The position numbers and the translations under genes were made by a program. A DNA stretch of 64,000 nucleotides from Paramuribaculum sp. (GTDB taxonomy: Bacteria; Bacteroidota; Bacteroidia; Bacteroidales; Muribaculaceae). The DNA lies in assembly GCA_022511125.1 (NCBI GenBank), contig JAFLSD010000006.1:62001-126000 (forward strand), written 5' to 3'. Under the pieces are notes generated by a model. It worked only from the letters and a program-made list of their open reading frames with translations, had not been told where the DNA came from and searched no databases. This document shows, one piece after another, positions 53,476 to 60,339 of this stretch (its first letter is position 1; every line of letters begins with the position of its first letter).

Positions 53476-55074
53476 ATGAAACAAAAAATTATATCTTTAA
53501 TCACCCTCTTTGCCGGCGTATTCTTCGTCAACGCTCAGAATCAGGATTTTCAACCGGCTCAGAAGCTGCGTTTTGTGGAACAGATCATCGAGAACTATTA
53601 TGTCGACACTGTAAAGCCCGATCATCTCGTCGAAGAAGCTATCGTGGCGATGCTCAAGACTCTTGACCCTCACTCCACCTATTCGAATGCCGAAGAAACT
53701 AAGGCTCTGACCGAACCGCTTCAAGGGAATTTCAGCGGCATCGGAATTCAGTTCAACATGCTCGACGACACAATCCGAGTGATTCAGACTGTCGTGGGAG
53801 GTCCGTCGGAAAAAGTAGGCATCCTTGCCGGTGACCGGATAATGACTGCCAACGACACTTTGCTCTCGGGCGTTAAGATGCCTCAAGCCGAAGTGATGAA
53901 ACATCTTCGTGGGCCCAAGGGTTCGGTGGTCATGATAAAAGTGCTCAGAAAAGGCACACCCGAGCCGATCGAGTTCCGCATAGTACGCGACGAAATACCG
54001 ACCTACAGCGTCAGTGCCGCTTATATGGCCGACGACAATACCGGCTACATAAAAATCACACTTTTCGGTGAAACAACCGCCAAGGAAGTGAGCGAAGCCA
54101 TGGACAAACTGTCTAAACAAGGCATGAAAGACCTGATCATCGACCTTGAGGACAATGGAGGCGGCTATCTCTCGGCGGCTGTGGATCTTGCCGACATGTT
54201 CCTGAACAAAGGCGACATGGTAGTATATACCGACGGACTCAATGTCAAACCTTCGTTTTATACGAACAAGAAAGACGGCAATATGACCGACGGTCGACTG
54301 ATAGTAATGGTCAACCAGTATTCCGCATCGGCAAGCGAAATTCTATCGGGTGCCATGCAGGACAATGACCGAGGAGTCATCGTAGGTCGACGGACATTCG
54401 GAAAGGGACTGGTGCAAAGACCCTTCCCATTCCCTGACGGATCGATGATAAGACTCACTACCGCACGTTATTATACCCCGTCGGGTAGATCTATTCAAAA
54501 GCCCTACACATCCGGCAATGATGACGACTACAACACCGACTTACTTCACCGCTACAAGGCAGGAGAGTTTTCAAGTGCCGACAGCATCCATTTTGACCCG
54601 GCACTAATGAAAACGACCTTGAAGTTGAATCGGCCCGTTTACGGAGGCGGCGGCATCATGCCTGATGCATTCGTGCCTATCGACACGACGTATTACACCG
54701 ACTATTACCGCGATCTTGTAGCAAAAGCGATTATCAACCGCTATTGCAACCAGTATATCGACGACAATCGTAAAGAGTTGAAGAAGAAATACTCTACAGA
54801 ATCGGATTTCGTAGCAAAATTCACCGTAACCGATGCCATGCTCAACGACCTCACAAAGCTCGGCGAACGTGAGGGGGTAGAGTTCAACAAGGAGCAATTC
54901 GATATAAGCGAGCCGGTAATACGTACGATTACAAAAGGTCTTATAGGACGCGACCTCTTCGAACAATCCACTTACTACCGAATAGCGAACCATCTTAACC
55001 CCATTTACCGCAGAGCGCTGGAAATCATAAATTCACCTGCGGAATATGATGCCATACTCAGTCACAACAAATAA
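53476..55074 (+). CDS. S41-family C-terminal processing peptidase
   Basis: A 532-residue periplasmic serine protease of the CtpA/Prc/Tsp type. A signal peptide (about 1-20, ending VNAQ) is followed by a helical segment, a PDZ domain (about 80-165; VVGGPSEKVGILAGDRIM, LRGPKGS) and the protease core. The catalytic serine is in QYSASASEILSGA and the lysine in GRRTFGKGLVQ. A C-terminal helical domain (about 420-532) completes it. It lies 46 bp after coaD and 22 bp before the GH16 gene, so it is likely read from the parE promoter. Confidence 0.95.
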   Translation: MKQKIISLITLFAGVFFVNAQNQDFQPAQKLRFVEQIIENYYVDTVKPDHLVEEAIVAMLKTLDPHSTYSNAEETKALTEPLQGNFSGIGIQFNMLDDTIRVIQTVVGGPSEKVGILAGDRIMTANDTLLSGVKMPQAEVMKHLRGPKGSVVMIKVLRKGTPEPIEFRIVRDEIPTYSVSAAYMADDNTGYIKITLFGETTAKEVSEAMDKLSKQGMKDLIIDLEDNGGGYLSAAVDLADMFLNKGDMVVYTDGLNVKPSFYTNKKDGNMTDGRLIVMVNQYSASASEILSGAMQDNDRGVIVGRRTFGKGLVQRPFPFPDGSMIRLTTARYYTPSGRSIQKPYTSGNDDDYNTDLLHRYKAGEFSSADSIHFDPALMKTTLKLNRPVYGGGGIMPDAFVPIDTTYYTDYYRDLVAKAIINRYCNQYIDDNRKELKKKYSTESDFVAKFTVTDAMLNDLTKLGEREGVEFNKEQFDISEPVIRTITKGLIGRDLFEQSTYYRIANHLNPIYRRALEIINSPAEYDAILSHNK

Positions 55075-55096
55075 ACTCTAACTTCTTCCTACCCTT

Positions 55097-55885
55097 ATGA
55101 AGAAACCGTTATTCGCACTTTTTTGCCTGATTACCATGGCTTTGGCGGCAAATGCACAAAATCAGACAACCGGGGGAAAACTGATTTTTGAAGATAATTT
55201 CGACGGACCCTCCCCCATTCCCGACACAACGAAATGGGAATTATGCACACGATGGCACCCCGACTGGGCACGCCATCTATCGCAATCCTACGATCAGGCC
55301 TACGTGAAGGACGGGAAGTTGGTACTGGTCGCGGAACTCAAAGACGGCCAATATCTAACGGGAGGAATTCAGACAAAAGGCAAATTCGATTTCACTTATG
55401 GCAAAGTTGAATGTAGGGCTCGTTTCGTCACTCAACCTCGCGGCAATTGGTCGGCGATCTGGATGATGCCGGCTCCTCCCACACAGGACTGGCCTCGCGG
55501 CGGAGAAATAGACATAATGGAACATCTGAACAAGGACGAAGTCGTTTATCAAACAATTCATTCGTTTTATAAAAACGAACTCGGACACGAACATGACCCC
55601 CAGGGTGGCGACACAGTGAAAGTGAACCGCGAAGACTGGAATGTCTATGGTGTGATCTGGACGCCGGAAGAGCTCATCTTCACTGTCAACGGCAAAGAGT
55701 ATATGCATTACCCCAACCTTAACCTCGCCAACGAAGCCGAGGTAGAACAATGGCCTTTTGACAAACCGTTCTACCTCATTCTGAACCAATCGCTCGGAGG
55801 TGATGGCACTTGGGCCGGACCTATCGACAACGCCGCTCTCCCGGCCGTGTTCGAAATAGACTGGATTCGCGTCACCCAACCCTAA
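55097..55885 (+). CDS. GH16-family secreted beta-glucanase
   Basis: A 262-residue secreted glycoside hydrolase with signal peptide (about 1-20, ending NAQ). The catalytic signature is GEIDIMEHLN: in E-I-D-I-M-E the first glutamate is the nucleophile and the second the acid/base. Further GH16 motifs are YGKVECRARF and FDKPFYLILNQSLGGDGTW. The substrate is probably a beta-1,3 or mixed-linkage glucan, but GH16 also covers galactans. It follows the S41 protease by 22 bp, an unusual operon partner. Confidence 0.92.
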   Translation: MKKPLFALFCLITMALAANAQNQTTGGKLIFEDNFDGPSPIPDTTKWELCTRWHPDWARHLSQSYDQAYVKDGKLVLVAELKDGQYLTGGIQTKGKFDFTYGKVECRARFVTQPRGNWSAIWMMPAPPTQDWPRGGEIDIMEHLNKDEVVYQTIHSFYKNELGHEHDPQGGDTVKVNREDWNVYGVIWTPEELIFTVNGKEYMHYPNLNLANEAEVEQWPFDKPFYLILNQSLGGDGTWAGPIDNAALPAVFEIDWIRVTQP

Positions 55886-56193
55886 GCGGATAAATTAAAG
55901 CAACAATTCATCCATTTTGCCAATTGAAACTGCAGGCTTTTCGCCATTCTTTTTCAGCCGAGTAACATTACCGGAAATTTCCGGCATTCCGGCATTGCTT
56001 TTTTCAGAAATGTTGGAAGAATAGGTAAAAGCGACATCACTTGTGGATTTTGCCGTTTTCCAACTGATAAATTTGTAACGATTACATTGCCGTTATAAAG
56101 CCGAACCCTTAAAGTCAGACGCTCGACACGCTCGGACGAATAGCTGCTGCACTTGACATCGAAATTAAGATTTGAAGGGAACATTTTGTTGGC

Positions 56194-56207
56194 GTCAGCA
56201 AAATGAT
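56194..56207. repeat. 14-bp direct repeat, left copy
   Basis: GTCAGCAAAATGAT, identical to 57178-57191. The two copies enclose the hicA/hicB module. Confidence 0.6.
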
Positions 56208-56208
56208 A

Positions 56209-56236
56209 AGGGACGCGTCCATTGTGGCGCGTCCCT
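56209..56236 (+). terminator. hairpin downstream of GH16
   Basis: A 9-bp stem AGGGACGCG with CGCGTCCCT around a 10-nt loop. It may be the GH16 transcript end, although it lies 320 bp past the stop and lacks a T-tract. Its GGGACGC arms resemble those of the palindromic repeats near 46.5 kb. Confidence 0.5.
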
Positions 56237-56312
56237 CTATATTATCGGACATCGGAATGGATGATAATTATTATAATTACATGATTTTTTTAGACATTTT
56301 TTTTAACACACG

Positions 56313-56355
56313 GAACGGCTTCGCAGGGATGCGCGGCCGTTCTTTAATTATTTTT
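56313..56355 (+). terminator. hairpin upstream of hicA
   Basis: GAACGGC pairs with GCCGTTC across a 16-nt loop and is followed by TTTAATTATTTTTA. It lies just before the hic promoter and shields the module from upstream transcription. Confidence 0.6.
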
Positions 56356-56357
56356 AA

Positions 56358-56389
56358 CTTGTATATATAACGATATTGTTATATCTTTG
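56358..56389 (+). promoter_or_regulatory. hicAB promoter with candidate operator
   Basis: CTTG at 56358-56361, 20 bp, TATCTTTG at 56382-56389 (full -7 match). Between them lies the inverted repeat ATATAAC-GATATT-GTTATAT (56365-56384), which overlaps the start of the -7 box. This is a likely operator for the HicB DNA-binding domain. Confidence 0.65.
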
Positions 56390-56409
56390 TATCGCTAATC
56401 AGTGAGAGA

Positions 56410-56594
56410 ATGATGAAATGGAATGAATTAAAAAGAATCGCAATCGCTCACGGATTTAGATTCGTCAGAAGCGGAGAAAGCACGATGAGTATTTCAACCC
56501 GAAAACAAAAGTGACAATTCAAATAGAGCGGCACTGGTCGCAAGAAGTCAGAAAAGGGTTATTAAGCAGATTAAAGAAACAAATCGGATTCTAA
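56410..56594 (+). pseudogene. hicA: frameshifted HicA-type toxin gene
   Basis: HicA toxins are short double-stranded-RNA-binding-domain mRNA interferases. The first frame reads KWNELKRIAIAHGFRFVRSGES and then runs out of family sequence, stopping at 56512. The next frame continues with HDEYFNPKTK, then IQIERHWSQEVRKGLL to the stop at 56592. The join is at the catalytic region: AGC and CAC share the single C at 56481, so one C has been lost from AGCCAC. With it restored the product would be 61 residues with the catalytic histidine in GESHDEY. Either the toxin is inactivated or the base is a sequencing error. ATG 56410 or 56413 is the start. Confidence 0.85.
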
Positions 56595-56620
56595 GAATAA
56601 GGGCAAAAGCCCTTATTCTT
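56593..56620 (+). promoter_or_regulatory. perfect hairpin between hicA and hicB
   Basis: AAGAATAAGGGC-AAAA-GCCCTTATTCTT: a 12-bp perfect stem that begins in the hicA stop codon and ends 26 bp before hicB. There is no T-tract, so it looks more like an mRNA processing or attenuation element than a simple terminator. It could set the ratio of antitoxin to toxin. Confidence 0.65.
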
Positions 56621-56646
56621 GACCTTAAACAATAAAATAAAAAAAC

Positions 56647-57045
56647 ATGAAAGTGAGTATAGAAAAACAATCGGATGGTTCGTTCATAGCATATAATACG
56701 ACAGGTGATTTCGTAACATTATTGGGAACGGGCGCAACAGTAGAGGACGCTAAATCAGACTTTGTGACTTCTTTCAACGTTATAAAAGAAAGTTATTCTT
56801 CTCGTGGCGATTTTATGCCGGAAGAACTTACGGAAGATATCGAATTCAATTTTGATGTATCATCTTTATTTGAATACTACTCGATGTTTAATGTGAGTGC
56901 ACTTGCACGCTATTTGGGTATAAACGAGAGCCTGATGCGTCAGTATAAGGGCGGTGCAACTTATGTTTCAGACAAACAAATTGAGAAGATAGAGTCGGGG
57001 ATGAGAAAACTCGGAACTGAATTAGCTGCACTCCGCATTCATTGA
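56647..57045 (+). CDS. hicB: HicB-family antitoxin with XRE-type DNA-binding domain
   Basis: The 132-residue partner of HicA. The N-terminal half (about 1-60; KVSIEKQSDGSFIAYNTTG, VEDAKSDFVTSFNVIKE) is the HicB partial RNase H-like fold that covers the toxin. The C-terminal part (about 80-125; VSALARYLGINESLMRQYKGG) is a helix-turn-helix of Cro/XRE type. Such antitoxins repress their own promoter, and an inverted repeat is present there. The gene is intact although the toxin gene is frameshifted. AT-rich composition relative to neighbouring housekeeping genes suggests acquisition. Confidence 0.85.
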   Translation: MKVSIEKQSDGSFIAYNTTGDFVTLLGTGATVEDAKSDFVTSFNVIKESYSSRGDFMPEELTEDIEFNFDVSSLFEYYSMFNVSALARYLGINESLMRQYKGGATYVSDKQIEKIESGMRKLGTELAALRIH

Positions 57046-57063
57046 TTAGCAATCCATTTCATG

Positions 57064-57098
57064 CGGGAGGCGCTCCCGAAAGGTTCGCGTTCTTTTTT
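57064..57098 (+). terminator. hairpin after hicB
   Basis: CGGGAG-GCG-CTCCCG lies 19 bp past the hicB stop, and a run of six Ts follows 15 nt later. It is a probable but weak transcription end. Confidence 0.45.
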
Positions 57099-57177
57099 GT
57101 GGCGTTCGTAAAAAATCGTCGTGCTTGATTAACGTGCACGCTGCGATTTTTATCGTGTAATCGATTATTTAAACGAT

Positions 57178-57191
57178 GTCAGCAAAATGAT
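57178..57191. repeat. 14-bp direct repeat, right copy
   Basis: GTCAGCAAAATGAT, identical to 56194-56207, immediately past the 3' end of the DUF5053 gene (57192). The spacing between copies is 984 bp. Confidence 0.6.
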
Positions 57192-57503
57192 TTATTCAGC
57201 TTTTTCAATTGCATCAGCGTAGGCAGTCAGCTGATTGGCGAGTGAACGGAAGGAACTTGCTATTTTGTCGCAGTCTTCAGATGTGAATTTCTGTTGCTTG
57301 CCGTTTACTCGGTTCTCATTCAGACGTTGAGAAAACCAGGCATGAGTATGGTTGAAGTATTTCTTCGCAAAGCCCGAAAGGTTGATGATGTCTCGAAGCT
57401 CGAGGAATGACACCCATACAGCTTCAGTCTTTACTTTCATCTGCTCGGCGCGTCTTAATTCCGGATTACAAAAATCTTCAAATGTTTCAATGTCTTTATT
57501 CAT
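57192..57503 (-). CDS. DUF5053-like small protein, 103 aa
   Basis: I match this to DUF5053, a Bacteroidetes family of unknown function. The centre (INLSGFAKKYFNHTHAWFSQRLN, about 41-63) looks like a helix-turn-helix, followed by GKQQKFTSEDCDKI and a C-terminal helix. It may bind DNA, but that is inferred. I chose ATG 57503 (MNKDIETFEDF); the frame extends to 57533, but that part overlaps a perfect hairpin (57520-57541). It is on the minus strand, downstream of tRNA-fMet and a broken small ORF, in the same accessory patch as hicAB. Confidence 0.75.
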   Translation of the reverse strand: MNKDIETFEDFCNPELRRAEQMKVKTEAVWVSFLELRDIINLSGFAKKYFNHTHAWFSQRLNENRVNGKQQKFTSEDCDKIASSFRSLANQLTAYADAIEKAE

Positions 57504-57519
57504 AAATTCTTTAAATTTG

Positions 57520-57541
57520 CCCCCGTCTTTCAACGGGGGCT
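57520..57541 (-). promoter_or_regulatory. perfect GC-rich hairpin before the DUF5053 gene
   Basis: GCCCCCGT-TGAAAG-ACGGGGGC on the minus strand: an 8-bp perfect stem lying 16 nt before the ATG at 57503 and only 4 nt after the stop of the broken ORF upstream. It may end the upstream message or control DUF5053 translation; the A-rich sequence after it argues against a classic terminator on this strand. Confidence 0.6.
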
Positions 57542-57545
57542 TTGG

Positions 57546-57686
57546 TTAATCATTCATGTGTTTTAACTCGTAAAGCAATCCTTTGATTTGATTGACCAGC
57601 GGTTGGTTTTTCTTGGTCTCTATCATCGCTGATAAATAGAGGATTCGGAAAATCAACCGTTGTTTTTATTTCTTTTTATACTTCAT
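57546..57686 (-). pseudogene. small ORF interrupted by an in-frame stop
   Basis: A very good ribosome-binding site (AGAAAGGAGATAAA) precedes ATG 57686, but the frame reads MKYKKK and then TAA at 57666-57668. The same frame continues without a stop for 39 more codons (KQRLIFRILYLSAMIETKK... ending LLYELKHMND) to TAA at 57546. Either a nonsense mutation has split a 46-residue protein, a 6-residue leader peptide is made, or translation restarts at ATG 57626. The family is not recognised. Confidence 0.5.
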
Positions 57687-57764
57687 TTTATCTCCTTTCT
57701 GGTTTTGTTTTAAAGGGCAGTTTTCTGCCGCTCCTCGACGAAAACAGTTTAATTATTATGAAGC

Positions 57765-57803
57765 AAAAAAAAAGCCCTTAAAGTCAATGACTGTTAAGGA
57801 CTT
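57765..57803 (-). terminator. terminator of tRNA-fMet
   Basis: On the minus strand AAGTCCTTA...TAAGGGCTT forms a stem (one G-T pair) followed by a run of nine Ts, 11 nt beyond the mature tRNA end. Confidence 0.85.
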
Positions 57804-57813
57804 ACGTTAGTTG

Positions 57814-57885
<72 letters not shown>

Positions 57886-57899
57886 ATGTTTTGATAGTG

Positions 57900-57931
57900 C
57901 AAAGTTACGACTTTTTATCTTAAACGGCAAA
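57900..57931 (-). promoter_or_regulatory. tRNA-fMet promoter
   Basis: On the minus strand: TTTG, 20 bp, TAACTTTG, both elements perfect matches, 14 bp upstream of the mature tRNA 5' end. Confidence 0.8.
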
Positions 57932-58050
57932 CGAAGGCGAATGTCTGTTTGTTAAAATTTGCAAACCTCGCCAAACATGCTTTTATGTTATCTTCGTAGA
58001 ATCTTTAACATCTGCTGTTTATGTTTAGGGATTTATTGGACGAAAAATGT

Positions 58051-58082
58051 TTTGGTGAATTGAATAAAACGTCTTAACTTTA
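58051..58082 (+). promoter_or_regulatory. promoter of the GH92-fucose operon
   Basis: TTTG at 58051-58054, 20 bp, TAACTTTA at 58075-58082 (one mismatch in -7). Transcription would start near 58089, about 28 bp before the GTG start of the GH92 gene. Confidence 0.6.
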
Positions 58083-58116
58083 GGGTCTGAAAAACGAAAC
58101 CTTAAATTTACTGACG

Positions 58117-60318
58117 GTGAAAAGAAAATTGTTTTTTATTGCCGGTCTGGTTTTATCATTGATGTCGTCAAGCGCGGCCGATATTACAGCAGATTCTGAT
58201 TTTACCAGATGGGTAAATCCTTTTATAGGAGCGGCCGATAACGGCCATACGTTCCCGGGAGCTACCAGGCCTTTCGGAATGATACAGACTTCGCCTGTGA
58301 CGGGAGCCGTGGGATGGAGATATTGTTCTGAATACGTCTACAGCGATTCGATCATCTGGGGATTCACACAGACTCACCTTAACGGTACGGGCTGTATGGA
58401 TCTTGGGGATATCCTCGTAATGCCCGCTAACGGCAAACGTACGCGCGGGTGGGATGAATATCGCAGTCCTTTCGACAAATCGTCGGAATCGGCTTCGCCG
58501 GGTTATTACGCAGTCACCTTGAGCGAACCTGACATTAAGGTCGAGTTGACAGCCACTTCCCACGCGGCTTTTCACCGCTATACCTTCAACCGGGCTGAAA
58601 CGCCTTCGGTACTCATTGACTTACAGCACGGACCGGCCTGGAGCGAAAGCCAGTATCACGGTCAGGTGCTCGAATGCCGTACTTATTGGGAAGACGCTTA
58701 TACGCTGACAGGCCATGTCAAGAATGCCGTATGGGTCTATCAGGACTATTTTTTTGTAATGAAATTCAACCGACCGGTAACTGAGGTCATAACCCTCCAA
58801 CCGGGCGAACGTGAAAAAGGCGAGCGCATAGTGGCAGGTTTCGATCTGGCGGCTGGAGAAGGGTTGGAAATGAAAGTAGCCATGTCGACAGTCAGTGTCG
58901 GAGGAGCCTTGAGAAATCTCGAAGCTGAAATCCCCGGATGGAATTTCGATGAAATCCGTTCTCAAGCTAAAAGCGATTGGAACGGCTATCTCGGGAGAAT
59001 CGATGCCACGGGTACCCCGGAGGAACTGACCAACTTCTATACTGCTTTCTATCATGCCATCATCCAACCGAATATGATAGCCGATGTCGACGGGCAATAT
59101 CGGAATGCCGACAACTCGATTGTCAAAGCCGACGGCGGCGAGTTTTACTCAACATTCTCGCTTTGGGACACTTACCGTGCAGCTCATCCGTTTTACACCC
59201 TAATGATTCCGGAGAGAGTCGACGGATTTGTCAATTCGCTTGTGGCACAAGGAGAAGTCCAGGGATTTCTTCCTATCTGGGCTCTTTGGGGCAAGGAAAA
59301 TTTCACGATGATAGGTAATCATGCTGTCCCTGTAATTGCCGAAGCTTACCGCAAAGGATTCCGAGGATTTGATGCCGACAGGGCTTTCGAAGCGATAAAA
59401 CGGACTCAAACCGTTTCCCATCCTCAGAAAAGCGACTGGGAAACATATCTCAAATATGGATATTTCCCCACCGATCTGACAAAAGCAGAAAGCGTTTCGT
59501 CGACGCTCGAATCGGTCTACGACGACTATGCAGCCGCCGACATGGCTTCGCTGTTAGGAAGGACCGAAGACGAAAAAATATTCCGTGAGAGAGCCGATTT
59601 CTACAAAAATCTATTCGACAAACAGACCGGTTTCATGCGTCCGAAACGCAGCGACGGCACGTGGCTCACTCCTTTCGACCCCCAACAGGTAGGCCATAAC
59701 GAAAGCGTCGGCGGCGATTATACCGAAGGGAATGCGTGGCAATATACTTGGCATGTTCAGCACGACGTCCCGGGCCTGATAGAGCTGATGGGAGGCAAAG
59801 AGGCTTTTCTGACAAAGCTCGACTCTCTATTCACAATCGAACTCATCACGAACCAGAGCGACGTTACCGGTCTGATTGGACAGTATGCCCACGGCAACGA
59901 GCCCAGTCATCATGTAACATATCTCTACGCACTCGCCGGCAATCCGGCAAGGACTCAGGAACTGATACGCGAGATTTTCGACACACAGTATCGGCCGGAG
60001 CCTGACGGATTGAGCGGTAACGATGACTGCGGTCAGATGTCGGCGTGGTATATGTTTTCAGCCATGGGATTTTATCCGGTGGATCCTGTAAGTGCAACAT
60101 ACGTTTTCGGTGCTCCTCAGATGCCTGCCTTCACGCTTAATCTTCCCGGAGGAAAGAAATTCGTAATCAAAGCAGAAGGGTTATCGAAAGAAAATAAATA
60201 TGTGGAGAGCATCACTCTCAATGGAAAACCCTATCTCCTTCCCTACATTAAACATGAGGACATTACAAAAGGAGGAGAGCTCGTATATAAAATGACTGAT
60301 AAAAAACCAAAAAAATAA
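58117..60318 (+). CDS. GH92-family alpha-mannosidase
   Basis: A 733-residue secreted calcium-dependent exo-alpha-mannosidase; most members cut alpha-1,2-, 1,3- or 1,4-mannose from N-glycans or yeast mannan. A signal peptide (about 1-21, ending SSAA) is followed by WVNPFIGAADNGHTFPGATRPFGMIQ, typical of the N-terminal domain. The catalytic domain shows HGNEPSHHVTYLY and SGNDDCGQMSAWYMFSAMGFYPVDP. There is no lipobox, so it is probably periplasmic. The start codon is GTG. fucI follows after 21 bp, joining mannose release and fucose breakdown in one transcript. Confidence 0.93.
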   Translation: MKRKLFFIAGLVLSLMSSSAADITADSDFTRWVNPFIGAADNGHTFPGATRPFGMIQTSPVTGAVGWRYCSEYVYSDSIIWGFTQTHLNGTGCMDLGDILVMPANGKRTRGWDEYRSPFDKSSESASPGYYAVTLSEPDIKVELTATSHAAFHRYTFNRAETPSVLIDLQHGPAWSESQYHGQVLECRTYWEDAYTLTGHVKNAVWVYQDYFFVMKFNRPVTEVITLQPGEREKGERIVAGFDLAAGEGLEMKVAMSTVSVGGALRNLEAEIPGWNFDEIRSQAKSDWNGYLGRIDATGTPEELTNFYTAFYHAIIQPNMIADVDGQYRNADNSIVKADGGEFYSTFSLWDTYRAAHPFYTLMIPERVDGFVNSLVAQGEVQGFLPIWALWGKENFTMIGNHAVPVIAEAYRKGFRGFDADRAFEAIKRTQTVSHPQKSDWETYLKYGYFPTDLTKAESVSSTLESVYDDYAAADMASLLGRTEDEKIFRERADFYKNLFDKQTGFMRPKRSDGTWLTPFDPQQVGHNESVGGDYTEGNAWQYTWHVQHDVPGLIELMGGKEAFLTKLDSLFTIELITNQSDVTGLIGQYAHGNEPSHHVTYLYALAGNPARTQELIREIFDTQYRPEPDGLSGNDDCGQMSAWYMFSAMGFYPVDPVSATYVFGAPQMPAFTLNLPGGKKFVIKAEGLSKENKYVESITLNGKPYLLPYIKHEDITKGGELVYKMTDKKPKK

Positions 60319-60339
60319 ACTATATTAAATCCAATATTT

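Larger units (their letters stand above)
55886..56312. other. spacer after GH16 gene
   Basis: No supported gene, although this and the following promoter region make 524 bp without one. It contains the palindrome CCGGAAATTTCCGG at 55971-55984, a 14-bp repeat copy at 56194-56207 and a GC-rich hairpin at 56209-56236. A 76-residue minus-strand frame (55954-56184) shows no family features. Confidence 0.45.

Noticed and set aside
55954-56184. 76-codon minus-strand frame after GH16
   Set aside because: No promoter, no recognisable fold, and composition like noncoding spacer.
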